Below, piece after piece: positions 1 through 8,342 of a stretch of 64,000 nucleotides of DNA. The stretch's first letter is position 1. Each line of letters opens with the position of its first letter. This DNA comes from Limisoma sp963601185. GTDB taxonomy: Bacteria; Bacteroidota; Bacteroidia; Bacteroidales; Muribaculaceae. Made by a program: the position numbers and the translations under genes. Under the pieces are notes generated by a model. That model worked only from the letters and a program-made list of their open reading frames with translations. It was not told the origin of the DNA and did no database searches. The stretch lies in NCBI GenBank assembly GCA_963601185.1, contig CAVCEE010000013.1:12640-76639 (forward strand), in the 5' to 3' direction.

Positions 1-11
1 AATACATGTAT

Positions 12-47
12 AAAATGTCATATTCTTTTGAATATGGCATTTTTTTT
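12..47 (+). terminator. Intrinsic terminator of the gene left of the window
   Basis: A 14-bp near-perfect stem (arms 12-25 and 30-43, one G-T wobble) with a TTTT loop runs into eight T residues at 40-47. It must end a plus-strand gene lying before position 1. It also shows that the ATG at position 6 cannot start htpG, because that codon lies ahead of the terminator. Confidence 0.8.
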
Positions 48-83
48 GCAATGCAGAAATCAGAAAATCAAAACACAATCGAT

Positions 84-2126
84 ATGACTACACAAAAAGG
101 TAAAATCGGAGTGACTACGGAAAACATCTTTCCAGTCATCAAAAAATTCTTATATAGCGACCACGATATTTTTCTTCGTGAAATCGTGTCGAACGCAGTT
201 GATGCCACACAGAAATTACGCACATTGTCGTCGTGCGGCGAATTTAAAGGCGAACTCGGCAATGTGAATGTCAAAGTCAGCCTCGACAAAGACAAAGGCA
301 CTTTGACAATCAGCGATTCCGGTATCGGTATGACTGCCGCCGACATTGACAAATACATCAATCAGATTGCATTCTCAGGCGCAGAAGAGTTTTTGGAAAA
401 ATACAAGAACGATGCAAATGCCATAATCGGTCATTTCGGACTCGGTTTCTACTCTGCATTTATGGTCTCAAAAAAGGTGGAAATCCGCACGAAATCATAC
501 AAAGAAGGCGAAAAGGCTGTTTGCTGGTCGTGCGACGGTTCTCCCGAATTTGAACTGAACGAGATTGACAAAGCCGATAGAGGTACTGACATCGTTCTTT
601 ACATCGATGATGAATGCAAGGATTTCCTCGAAAAGGACAAGATTGAATCACTTCTCAAGAAGTACTGCAAATTCTTGCCTATTCCTATCGTATTCGGAAA
701 GAAACAAGAGTGGAAAGACGGCAAAATGGTCGATACCGAAGAAGACAACGTAATCAACGACGTAAAACCGGCATGGACGGTACAGCCTTCTGAATTGAAA
801 GATGAAGACTATCTTAAGTTCTACCACGAACTTTACCCTGGCAATGAAGATCCTTTGTTTTGGATCCATTTGAATGTTGACTATCCATTCACTTTGACCG
901 GTATTTTGTACTTCCCTAAATTGAAGAACGAAATCGACATACAAAAGAACCGCATCCAGTTGTACTGCAACCAAGTGTTCGTAACTGACTCTGTTGAAGG
1001 TGTCGTGCCAGACTATATGATGATTATGCGTGGCGTTATCGACTCTCCCGACATTCCGCTCAATGTGTCCCGTTCATACTTGCAAAGCGATTCCAATGTA
1101 AAGAAAATCTCGTCCTACATCTCTAAGAAAGTCGCATCCCAGTTGGAGAATATCTTCAAGAACCGCCGAAGCGAATATGAGGAAAAATGGAACGACATCA
1201 AGATTTTCATCGAATATGGTATGCTGAGCGATGAGAAGTTCTGCGACTCCGCTATGAAATTCGCGCTTCTCGGCAACGTCGACGACAAGAAGTTCACTTT
1301 GGATGAATATAAGGAACTCATCAAAAGCAACCAGACAGACAAGGACGGCAATTTGATTTATCTTTACGCCACCGACAAGACCAACCAATATAGTTATATC
1401 AAGGCAGCCACAGACAAGGGTTATGACGTGCTTCTGATTAACGACCAACTCGGCAGTCATTTTGTCGGACTCCTTGAACAGAAACTTGAGAAATCACGTT
1501 TTGTCCGCGTTGACAGCGACATCGTAGAAAACCTCATCATCAAGGAAGACAGAAAGAGTGCAGACTTGACGACTCAAGACAGAACAGTCTTTACTGAGTT
1601 GTTCCGCTGCCAGATTCCGACAATCGACAAATGCGAGTTTTTGGTAACATTTGAGAAATTGGCATCGGATGCACAACCAGTGCAGATTACTCAAAGCGAA
1701 TATATGCGTCGAATGAAGGAGATGGCGGCAATGCAGCCAGGTATGAGTTTCTACGGAGAGATGCCGGATTCTTACAACATCATCTTCAACACGGAGCACC
1801 CGGTTGTAAAACGCGTCCTCGCTGATGCAAAATCGGCTCTCGACGAAAAGGTCGCTCCTACCGAGGCTTCTATAGCAGCAGAGAATGAGGCAGCAAAGAC
1901 TTTGCGTGAGAAGAAAGATGCAACAGACGACGAAAAGAAGCAACTCTCCGAGCATGAAGCCAAAGCAGAAAGTCTCAGAAATGAAGAGAATGCACAAATC
2001 AAAGCATACGCCGACACAATCCCGGCTCTCCGCCAGTTGATTGACATCGCTTTGTTGGGCAACAATCTACTCAAAGGTGCAGACCTCGACAATTTCCTTC
2101 GCCGCTCCATCGACTTATTGAAATAA
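84..2126 (+). CDS. htpG: HtpG, Hsp90-family molecular chaperone
   Basis: This is bacterial Hsp90, a cytosolic ATP-dependent dimeric chaperone that remodels client proteins. The N-terminal GHKL ATPase domain shows EIVSNAVDATQ, DSGIGMT and GHFGLGFYSAFMV; the middle domain holds the catalytic-loop arginine region (PLNVSRSYLQ), and the C-terminal third carries a charged helical stretch and the dimerisation end (LLGNNLLKGADL). I chose ATG 84 (MTTQKGKIGVTTENIF) because family members begin with about this sequence; it gives 680 residues, the usual Bacteroidales length. An in-frame ATG at 51 would add 11 residues; the one at 6 lies inside the upstream terminator. The gene stands alone between two terminators. 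Confidence 0.95.
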   Translation: MTTQKGKIGVTTENIFPVIKKFLYSDHDIFLREIVSNAVDATQKLRTLSSCGEFKGELGNVNVKVSLDKDKGTLTISDSGIGMTAADIDKYINQIAFSGAEEFLEKYKNDANAIIGHFGLGFYSAFMVSKKVEIRTKSYKEGEKAVCWSCDGSPEFELNEIDKADRGTDIVLYIDDECKDFLEKDKIESLLKKYCKFLPIPIVFGKKQEWKDGKMVDTEEDNVINDVKPAWTVQPSELKDEDYLKFYHELYPGNEDPLFWIHLNVDYPFTLTGILYFPKLKNEIDIQKNRIQLYCNQVFVTDSVEGVVPDYMMIMRGVIDSPDIPLNVSRSYLQSDSNVKKISSYISKKVASQLENIFKNRRSEYEEKWNDIKIFIEYGMLSDEKFCDSAMKFALLGNVDDKKFTLDEYKELIKSNQTDKDGNLIYLYATDKTNQYSYIKAATDKGYDVLLINDQLGSHFVGLLEQKLEKSRFVRVDSDIVENLIIKEDRKSADLTTQDRTVFTELFRCQIPTIDKCEFLVTFEKLASDAQPVQITQSEYMRRMKEMAAMQPGMSFYGEMPDSYNIIFNTEHPVVKRVLADAKSALDEKVAPTEASIAAENEAAKTLREKKDATDDEKKQLSEHEAKAESLRNEENAQIKAYADTIPALRQLIDIALLGNNLLKGADLDNFLRRSIDLLK

Positions 2127-2138
2127 ACAAATACAATA

Positions 2139-2183
2139 AAACCCAACAGCAAGCCTATGCAATTTGCTGTTGGGTTTATTTTA
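2139..2183 (+). terminator. Intrinsic terminator of htpG
   Basis: A perfect 14-bp stem (2139-2152 with 2164-2177, starting AAACCCAACAGC) has an 11-base loop and is followed by an AT-rich tail. It lies 12 bases after the htpG stop and before rlmH, so rlmH must have its own promoter or rely on read-through. Confidence 0.8.
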
Positions 2184-2200
2184 TATAAAAAAACAAGCCA

Positions 2201-2674
2201 ATGAAAATTTGCCTATTTGTAGTAGGAAAGACCAACCACAACTATTTGTCGCCAGGGATAGACGACTACACCCGACGCGTCAACCACTATGTGCCTTTCA
2301 GCATCCAATTTATCGCCGATGCCAAAAACACTCGCAATATGACGCAGGCGCAACAAAAAGTGGCTGAAGGACAAAATCTGCTTGCCAACTTTGAGGCATC
2401 TGACTATGTTGTACTTCTCGACGAGCACGGCAAGGAGATGAAATCCATTGAATTTTCAGCCTACATCGAAAAGAAAATGCAGAACGTACCCAAACGGCTG
2501 GTCTTTGTTGTTGGCGGTCCTTATGGTTTCTCCGAAGACGTCTACAACCGCGCCAATGAGAAAATCTCCTTGTCAAAGATGACATTTCCTCACGACTTGA
2601 TTCGCCTTGTGTTTTGCGAACAACTCTATCGTGCATATACAATTATGCACAACGAGCCTTACCATCACGAATAG
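2201..2674 (+). CDS. rlmH: RlmH, 23S rRNA pseudouridine-1915 N3-methyltransferase
   Basis: RlmH is a small SPOUT-fold methyltransferase that uses S-adenosylmethionine to methylate pseudouridine 1915 in helix 69 of 23S rRNA on assembled 70S ribosomes. The 157-residue product matches the family length. Typical features are the N-terminal MKICLFVVGKT strand, the trefoil-knot SAM loop VVGGPYGFSE, and the C-terminal SKMTFPHDLIRLVFCEQLYRA segment ending in YHHE. It is convergent with the DJ-1 gene, with 11 bases between their stop codons. Confidence 0.93.
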   Translation: MKICLFVVGKTNHNYLSPGIDDYTRRVNHYVPFSIQFIADAKNTRNMTQAQQKVAEGQNLLANFEASDYVVLLDEHGKEMKSIEFSAYIEKKMQNVPKRLVFVVGGPYGFSEDVYNRANEKISLSKMTFPHDLIRLVFCEQLYRAYTIMHNEPYHHE

Positions 2675-2685
2675 GGCGATTTACG

Positions 2686-3261
2686 CTACTTTGTAATCAG
2701 CATACCCTGCATCACCTCATCGGCAACCGCTTCGCCCTTGGCTATTTTAAGTATGTCGTAGCACATATTTGCCACTGACGACGGACCATTAGCCGTTACG
2801 AAATGTCCGTCTACTACGCTGCGGCTTGCTTCTACCGTAGATTTGCTGCACAGGCTCTCGAAGCCCGGATAGCACGTCATTCGACGGCCGTCCAACACAC
2901 CCATCTGCGCCAGCACAACTGCCGGAGAAGCACAAATGGCTGCGACATAGGCATTGCGAGAGACTTGGTTGTTGACAAGCGTATGCACTGACTCACACTC
3001 ATACAAGTTTTTCGCGCCGGGCATACCGCCTGGAAGCACAACCCAAGTCGGATCAAGGTTGAGCACTTCGCTGACCACAGTGTCCGCAATCATCTGCACT
3101 CCGTGCGCACCGGTAACGATTGCATCCTCATTGATTGACACACTAACGGCATTCATGCCACCGCGACGCAGGATATCGACTGTGCCTATTGCTTCTATTT
3201 CCTCAAAACCATTTGCAAAAAGCACCAATGCATCCACGTTATTTAAATTTGAATGTTGCAT
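2686..3261 (-). CDS. DJ-1/PfpI (YajL-type) family protein
   Basis: This 191-residue protein belongs to the DJ-1/YajL/ThiJ family of oxidative-stress-linked proteins, for which chaperone and deglycase activities have been reported and disputed. The conserved glutamate is in GFEEIEA (about residue 21). The nucleophile-elbow cysteine is C110 in AAICASPAVV, preceded by the glycine-rich strand VVLPGGMPGA. The protein lacks a signal peptide and should be cytosolic. It is transcribed divergently from apbE across a 90-bp gap. The family call is secure; the cellular substrate cannot be inferred from context. Confidence 0.88.
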   Translation of the reverse strand: MQHSNLNNVDALVLFANGFEEIEAIGTVDILRRGGMNAVSVSINEDAIVTGAHGVQMIADTVVSEVLNLDPTWVVLPGGMPGAKNLYECESVHTLVNNQVSRNAYVAAICASPAVVLAQMGVLDGRRMTCYPGFESLCSKSTVEASRSVVDGHFVTANGPSSVANMCYDILKIAKGEAVADEVMQGMLITK

Positions 3262-3339
3262 AATTTTATCTGTTTATTGGTTGTATGTAAAATTAAGGCG
3301 ATTTTTTAATCTTCACAATTATTTCATCTGAAAATGTTT

Positions 3340-3347
3340 TAATTTTG
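3340..3347 (+). promoter_or_regulatory. Bacteroidota -7 element of apbE
   Basis: TAATTTTG matches the TAnnTTTG consensus exactly. It ends only 4 bases before the apbE ATG, so the predicted transcript would start at or within a base or two of the start codon. The -33 region is weak. Confidence 0.5.
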
Positions 3348-3351
3348 CGGT

Positions 3352-4374
3352 ATGAACACATTTGAGCACAACAAGAAGAGGGCGATTATCCTCGCCTGCC
3401 TCGGTATCATCGGCATCATCCTTATTTTCTGCTTCAAGCCATCACGCAAAGAATGGATTAAGCAATCCGGCGTGGTTTGGAACACCGAATACCACATCAC
3501 CTATATGTCGGCAAAAGATCTCGCGGACTCCATCGATGCCACATTCCGCCGCGTGGAACTTAGTGTGTCGCCATTCAACAAGGCTTCGCTCGTTACCGCC
3601 ATAAATGACAACAAGACTGACTCGTTAGATGAGGCTCTAAAGACAATCTATCTCAAATCAGTGGAAATAAACGATGAAAGCAACGGTGCTTTCGACCCTA
3701 CTTTGTCGCCAATCATCAATGCCTGGGGATTCGGTTACAAGTCGGGTGCAATGCCCTCCGATGCTGACATTGACTCGATGCTCCAATTTGTAGGCATAAG
3801 GAAGACTCACCTCAACGGAAACAAGTTAAAAAAAGACGACCCCCGCACCACATTCAATTTCAGTGCAATAGCAAAGGGATTCGGATGCGACGAAATCGGA
3901 CGAATGCTTGAGCGCAACGGCGTAGAGAACTATCTCGTGGAGGTAGGCGGCGAGATTGTGGCAAAAGGCAATAATCCACAAAACGGCAAGTGGCACGTGT
4001 CGATTGACAAGCCTATAATTTCCGATGGCGACATTGTGCATGAATCAGCAGAAATAATTGCAGTCAGTAATCAGGCTATCGCCACATCTGGCAACTATCG
4101 CAACTACAAGGAAGACAGTCTCGGCAACAGATATGCCCACATTATCAACCCGAAGGCCGGGCGACCTGCCACTACCGACATTCTCAGCGCCACGGTCATT
4201 GCCAACGACTGTATGTCTGCTGATGCCTATGCTACAACGCTGATGGTGCTCGGACTTGACAAGGCTAAGGATTTGTTGGCAAAGCATCCTGAAATCGCAG
4301 CGATGCTGATTACATCGCAAAACGGGGAACTGAGCTTCTGGCATTCCAGCAACTACCCGAAAGCCGTGAAATAG
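3352..4374 (+). CDS. apbE: ApbE, FAD:protein FMN transferase
   Basis: ApbE hydrolyses FAD and attaches FMN covalently to threonine in target proteins such as subunits of Na+-NQR and RNF. The 340-residue product has an N-terminal membrane anchor (about residues 11-27, IILACLGIIGIILIFCF) without a clear lipobox cysteine, so it probably sits on the outer face of the inner membrane. Family motifs are visible: FDPTLSPIINAWGFG, the FNFSAIAKGFGCDEI segment, LVEVGGEIVAKG, and HIINPKAGRP near the C terminus. No flavinylation target is in this window. The gene is convergent with the S24-type repressor, 6 bases apart. Confidence 0.92.
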   Translation: MNTFEHNKKRAIILACLGIIGIILIFCFKPSRKEWIKQSGVVWNTEYHITYMSAKDLADSIDATFRRVELSVSPFNKASLVTAINDNKTDSLDEALKTIYLKSVEINDESNGAFDPTLSPIINAWGFGYKSGAMPSDADIDSMLQFVGIRKTHLNGNKLKKDDPRTTFNFSAIAKGFGCDEIGRMLERNGVENYLVEVGGEIVAKGNNPQNGKWHVSIDKPIISDGDIVHESAEIIAVSNQAIATSGNYRNYKEDSLGNRYAHIINPKAGRPATTDILSATVIANDCMSADAYATTLMVLGLDKAKDLLAKHPEIAAMLITSQNGELSFWHSSNYPKAVK

Positions 4375-4380
4375 CGGCAC

Positions 4381-5052
4381 TTACCCAGCCTCTTGCACTT
4401 TGATGATTTTGGTCACAAAAAACAGCCTACGGATGGCGGTTTTCGGCAAATCAATATCATCGTATGCCGGATTTGCACTGCGCAGCACAACCATTGATTC
4501 GTCAGTATGGCGACGCAGATATTTAACCATACGGTAATCATCCAGCAAAACAACATAGATTTGCCCCCAATATATGATTGAGGTATCCGAGACTTCACGC
4601 ACTGCAATGTAATCGCCGTTGTCGATTACCGGCGACATACTGTCGCCACTCACACGGACAATCCGGCAATTCCTGTCAACCCCAGGCATTGAGAGCCAGC
4701 CGACGATGCGTTCATCGGCAAACAGCCTATCGCGAGTCAATGCTCCGGCAGTCACATCAAGGTCATAAACCGGCAATCCACCCTGCGCATTGTCGAAGTT
4801 TCCAACCACAACCGAATCGGGATGCGACTGTTTGGCGAACGGGACACCTTCGCCACTAACGAGCCACGCTTTCGACACCCCTAATCCGACAACAATCTTA
4901 TTGATAAACGAATCAGTGATAGGCAACTTACCATTCAACAATTTTGACAGGTTGGTCACATCGCATCCGATGCGTGCAGCAAAGGAGTTTTGGCGCAATC
5001 GCAACTCCCCCATTATGTATTTAATCCTTGATATTACCTCTATTGTCTCCAT
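4381..5052 (-). CDS. XRE-type repressor with S24 (LexA/CI-like) peptidase domain
   Basis: The 223-residue protein has an N-terminal helix-turn-helix (about residues 8-62, including QNSFAARIGCDVTNLSKLLNG) joined to a C-terminal S24 domain. The catalytic pair is present: Ser138 in VSGDSMSP and Lys177 in RMVKYLRR. An Ala-Gly pair at residues 102-103 (DVTAGAL) lies where LexA/CI repressors are cleaved. The architecture is that of a stress- or phage-type repressor that self-cleaves under RecA control, though many Bacteroidota homologues are chromosomal regulators with unknown targets. No phage genes are adjacent. A short inverted repeat lies just upstream and may be its operator. Confidence 0.85.
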   Translation of the reverse strand: METIEVISRIKYIMGELRLRQNSFAARIGCDVTNLSKLLNGKLPITDSFINKIVVGLGVSKAWLVSGEGVPFAKQSHPDSVVVGNFDNAQGGLPVYDLDVTAGALTRDRLFADERIVGWLSMPGVDRNCRIVRVSGDSMSPVIDNGDYIAVREVSDTSIIYWGQIYVVLLDDYRMVKYLRRHTDESMVVLRSANPAYDDIDLPKTAIRRLFFVTKIIKVQEAG

Positions 5053-5084
5053 CGTCTTGAAATTTTCCGCAATTTACCACTTTT

Positions 5085-5099
5085 TTGGCAAATAGCCAA
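5085..5099 (-). promoter_or_regulatory. Candidate operator upstream of the S24-type repressor gene
   Basis: The inverted repeat TTGGC-N5-GCCAA lies 32 bases upstream of the repressor start, in the 61-bp gap behind ogt. On the minus strand it is followed by A residues rather than T residues, so it is not the ogt terminator. Self-regulating CI-like repressors commonly bind such sites; binding here is inference. Confidence 0.35.
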
Positions 5100-5113
5100 G
5101 CAAGACTAATTTT

Positions 5114-5626
5114 TCAACGGTTATCAGCCTCCAACTGCAGCAGCATTTTCTTCGCCTCCAACCCTCCGGCAAAGCCAGTCAGCGAGCCATCTGCACCTAT
5201 CACCCGATGACATGGCACAACCAAAGCAATAGGATTTGCCCCTATCGCCTGTGCCACTGCCCTAACACTGTTCCTGTTGCCAATCTTTTCCGCTATTCCG
5301 AGATATGTTTTCGTTACTCCATAAGGAATCTCGCACAATACGTGCCACACTCTAATCTGAAATTCAGTGCCGACCAACTGGAATGGGACATCAATCGACT
5401 TGCGGCGTCCCTCGAAATATTCATCAAGTTCCGCCATCGCCTGATTTATAACATCCGATACTCCTTCTTCAACATCTGCATCAAAGGCATGCATCACCCG
5501 ACGGTCATTCCGTTCTCGATGTCGTGAAACAAGCCAATCACAAAGACACAACTTATCACGGAACGACCCCAAGACGATTTTACCGCACGGAGTGTCATAA
5601 ACCCGAGTGTATATTGCATCATTCAT
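5114..5626 (-). CDS. ogt: Methylated-DNA--protein-cysteine methyltransferase (O6-alkylguanine repair)
   Basis: This suicide enzyme transfers the alkyl group from O6-alkylguanine in DNA to its own cysteine. The active-site motif is VVPCHRVIG with Cys139, and the helix-turn-helix segment (IPYGVTKTYLGIAEKIGNRNSVRAVAQ, written here only to mark the region) precedes it with the asparagine and arginine finger residues in place. The 170-residue length fits the single-domain Ogt class lacking an AdaA half. Its start overlaps the end of the upstream exporter gene by 8 bases, so the two are cotranscribed and translationally coupled. Confidence 0.92.
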   Translation of the reverse strand: MNDAIYTRVYDTPCGKIVLGSFRDKLCLCDWLVSRHRERNDRRVMHAFDADVEEGVSDVINQAMAELDEYFEGRRKSIDVPFQLVGTEFQIRVWHVLCEIPYGVTKTYLGIAEKIGNRNSVRAVAQAIGANPIALVVPCHRVIGADGSLTGFAGGLEAKKMLLQLEADNR

Positions 5627-6857
5627 TTTCTGTAGTCTTGTTTATTTTCTGAACATTAGGCAAGAAGCCTGCCACAAAGCCAAGCAACGGCAAGAAAGCA
5701 CTAACTTGAAAAATAAACCTAATGCTCGTTGCATCGGCAAGCCATCCAAAAAACGCCGAGCCTAGTCCGCCCAATCCGAACATTAGCCCAAAGAATATGC
5801 CGGCAATCAGACCGACCTTGTCGGGCATCAAATCTGTGGCATAGACAACAATCGACGAGAATGCGGAAGCGATGATAAGCCCTGAAAAGAATGCGCACAC
5901 GATAGTCCACCCTAAATTTGCAAACGGCATAACCAATGCGAATGGTGCTGCGCCAAGAATCGAAAACCAAATCACATATTTCCGTCCGAACCGGTCGCCA
6001 AGCAAGCCGCCAGCCACAGTACCTATTGCAAAAGCCGCGAGAAACACGAACAGGCATATCTGCGAAGCACCGACAGAAACACCGAACTTGTCAATCAGGA
6101 AGAATGTGAAATAACTTGTTATGCAGGACGTATAGAAATATTTCGAAAATATCAACAGCACCAGAACCATCAGAGCTAGATGCTTCGACCGTTTGGATAT
6201 ATCATTGTTTGGCTGCGGCTTCATCTTCGGATGACTTACTACATAAGCCAACCGAACCTTGTACCATGCGCCAAGTCTTATCATTATCAATGCTGCCACA
6301 AGAGCAGCAATGGCAAACCACGAAATTGCCCGCTGACCGAAAGGCAACACTATCAAAGCGGCAAGCAATGGGCCAAGGGCAGAGCCGCCATTTCCACCAA
6401 CCTGAAATATGCTTTGTGCCAGACTTTTCTTCCCTCCGGAAGCCATCTGCGCCACCCTTGAAGCCGTGGGATGAAACACCGACGACCCGAAACCGACCAC
6501 ACTCACGGCCATAAGAATAAGACCATAACGTGAAGCAAAAGCAAGGAGCAACAAGCCTATCAACGTGAAGCACATTCCTACAGACAGAGCATACGGCCGT
6601 GGACGCCTATCGGCGGCAAGCCCTGTAAACGGCTGAAGTATCGACGACGTTAGTTGGAAGACAAGCGTTATTACACCAATCTGCGCAAACGTAAATCCAT
6701 ACTTGTCCTTGATTATCGGATAGATTGACGGAATCACAGACTGAATCATATCATTAAGAAAGTGCGAAACGCTGCATATTATCAGCATAGAGAACACCGT
6801 TCCTTCCGTCATTGTCGGATTGCCTTTCAGTTTGTTTCCAAGCGTCTTTAGGTTCAT
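5619..6857 (-). CDS. MFS exporter, fosmidomycin-resistance (Fsr) type
   Basis: The 412-residue protein has about twelve transmembrane segments and the N-terminal signature of the Fsr subfamily of major facilitator transporters: SHFLNDMIQSVIPSIYPIIK, FAQIGVITLVFQLTSSILQP and the loop TGLAADRRPRPYALSVG. Characterised members export fosmidomycin and a few other small compounds by proton antiport; the natural substrate is unknown. It is the first gene of a two-gene unit with ogt. A TAATTTTG -7 element on the minus strand (6888-6895) lies about 30 bases upstream of the start. Pairing with ogt hints at export of toxic or alkylating compounds, which is inference. Confidence 0.85.
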   Translation of the reverse strand: MNLKTLGNKLKGNPTMTEGTVFSMLIICSVSHFLNDMIQSVIPSIYPIIKDKYGFTFAQIGVITLVFQLTSSILQPFTGLAADRRPRPYALSVGMCFTLIGLLLLAFASRYGLILMAVSVVGFGSSVFHPTASRVAQMASGGKKSLAQSIFQVGGNGGSALGPLLAALIVLPFGQRAISWFAIAALVAALIMIRLGAWYKVRLAYVVSHPKMKPQPNNDISKRSKHLALMVLVLLIFSKYFYTSCITSYFTFFLIDKFGVSVGASQICLFVFLAAFAIGTVAGGLLGDRFGRKYVIWFSILGAAPFALVMPFANLGWTIVCAFFSGLIIASAFSSIVVYATDLMPDKVGLIAGIFFGLMFGLGGLGSAFFGWLADATSIRFIFQVSAFLPLLGFVAGFLPNVQKINKTTENE

Positions 6858-6973
6858 CTACTCTGTCTCTCAAATTGATTACGGTTGCAAAATTACGACA
6901 AAATCGCCAATTTTCCGTAATCACCAATTCCCCGACATAAATTGCACCTACGATGCTTAACCGAAGTGAGTCT

Positions 6974-7278
6974 CTATTTTATCATATTTATCGCTTTCAG
7001 CCACGATTCCACACCGCTTGTATTACTTCCATTCGTGCCATAGCCAGTAAGGTGGTTGGCTGAATCTCGTAGAGTGTTCCGCCTGTGAGTTGTGCTATCT
7101 GCATGGCAACGGCGCGTGTGTTCCCACCCCACGAGAAGTAAGCCACAAGAATCTTGCTGCCGTCGGTTGGAACTTCGGGATTGACGACAGGCTCATTGTT
7201 GTTGTCATTGTCGCTTGAGCAAGCAGAAAAACTGATGGCTATTATAGCCATTATAAAAGTAATCAATATTTTTTTCAT
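6974..7278 (-). pseudogene. Flavodoxin lipoprotein remnant with internal deletion
   Basis: The first part encodes a lipoprotein signal peptide (lipobox FSACSS) and the start of a flavodoxin: SKILVAYFSWGGNTRAVAMQ, the FMN phosphate-binding loop, then GGTLYEIQPTT. After that point the reading frame shifts and stops at 6997. In another frame the DNA continues as HLTGYGTNGSNTSGVESWLK to a stop at 6974, which is the C-terminal helix expected of the same family. About 90 residues of the core are missing between the two pieces, so this is a deletion-frameshift pseudogene. It is the last member of the minus-strand redox cluster starting at 9029. Confidence 0.8.
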
Positions 7279-7308
7279 AATCTTCTAAATAATTTCAATC
7301 GTCTATTT

Positions 7309-7748
7309 TCAATTAAGCATAAACTGTTCGGCTTGCTTGTAGTCCATATTGAAGAAACGTTTCTCCTTGTTCAGACTACGCATCTGTGCCATTTCACCAT
7401 CGGTCAGCGAGACCAGCATTCCATCTGTATGTTATACTTCTTTGCCATATCCTGCCAGTACGTGCGCTGTGCGTAAGGGTGAAGTTCTATCTGCATCACG
7501 GCAGACTCCACACGATAGGCATGGGCTGTATCGATATGGCGATAGCCGCATTTCACGGCATAAGCCACGTCATCCTCCGCCACGCTGTCGCCAGGCACAT
7601 TGAAAGTGCCTATTCCAAACCTTGGCATCCATTCGCCGTTATTTAGTTACACATACGGAATACCATTAACGATTTTCTCTGTTGTGTTCACAGTCATTGT
7701 CATCATAAATAATACAAATAATGCCAATAGAATCGTTGTCGTTTTCAT
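7309..7748 (-). pseudogene. Aldo/keto reductase pseudogene in three fragments
   Basis: The reading frame opens at 7748 with a signal-like sequence (MKTTTILLALFVLFMM), reaches PYV and hits an in-frame TAA at 7647-7649. It then continues as LNNGEWMPRFGIGTFNVPGD and KCGYRHIDTAHAYR, the N-terminal aldo/keto reductase strand and the catalytic-Asp region. The sequence then jumps directly to MQIELHPYAQRTYWQDMAKK, normally more than 100 residues further on. A second jump, with a frame change, leads to SLTDGEMAQMRSLNKEKRFF, the family C terminus, ending at 7309. One nonsense codon and two internal deletions make function impossible. It starts 5 bases after the upstream flavodoxin-fold gene and was part of that operon. 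Confidence 0.82.
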
Positions 7749-7753
7749 ACGTT

Positions 7754-8323
7754 CTACAATTTACTGCGCAGAGACTTTGCCTGATTCTTGCTTGTCGCCA
7801 TACCTTCATAAGAGAAGCCATACATTTCGGCAAAACGGCTCATAGTGTACTCGCCATCGTCAATCATCATCTTTGTCGGTGCTGCTCCTTGATAGATGAA
7901 GAAGAGTTTCTTGCCTTTAAACGTACCCGGTTCTACCGGCCCATAGAAACGCTCTAAGAGTGTGCGCATAGAGGCGCAGATGTTGTGCCAATAAACAGGC
8001 GAACCCATCACCACAATATCGGCTTCTTTCATTTTCTTATACACTTCGTCAAACTGGTCGCCGTCGAGAGTCTGACCGTAGAAGTTAATTCGATAGTCGG
8101 TAAGGACTATGGATTCATATTCCTTGCCCTCAAGCAGTACTTCGGCAAGGGCGGCGGTATTTCCGTCGCGATTGGGACTGCCGTTGATAAACAGAATCTT
8201 TTCTGTCTGCTGCATATTTGCTTGTTTCATATTTTCACTATTTGAAGATTTGCACAAGGCAAAAGCCGTGGCTGCAAAAAACACGAAGAGTGCGGCGCAC
8301 AGCGTGATTACCCTCTTTGTCAT
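7754..8323 (-). CDS. Exported NAD(P)H-dependent FMN reductase / flavodoxin-like protein
   Basis: The product has a signal peptide (MTKRVITLCAALFVFFAATAFA, region 1-22) and then a flavodoxin-like fold. The flavin phosphate-binding loop is FINGSPNRDGNTAAL, and the second flavin loop is VVMGSPVYWHNICASMRTLLER. It is therefore likely a periplasmic flavin-dependent oxidoreductase of the NADPH-dependent FMN reductase group. I chose the second ATG (8323) because it places Lys-Arg ahead of the hydrophobic core; the first would be 8335. It sits 19 bases behind the flavodoxin gene and 5 bases ahead of the broken aldo/keto reductase. No internal damage is visible. Confidence 0.75.
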   Translation of the reverse strand: MTKRVITLCAALFVFFAATAFALCKSSNSENMKQANMQQTEKILFINGSPNRDGNTAALAEVLLEGKEYESIVLTDYRINFYGQTLDGDQFDEVYKKMKEADIVVMGSPVYWHNICASMRTLLERFYGPVEPGTFKGKKLFFIYQGAAPTKMMIDDGEYTMSRFAEMYGFSYEGMATSKNQAKSLRSKL

Positions 8324-8342
8324 ATCTATATGCATTTTTTGT

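Noticed and set aside
6..83. Upstream in-frame ATG codons that would lengthen htpG
   Set aside because: The ATG at 6 lies within or before the terminator hairpin at 12-47; the family N terminus begins at the ATG at 84.
1494..1997. Long antisense frames inside htpG and other genes
   Set aside because: They mirror the codon structure of the sense genes and have no family features, promoter or independent context.
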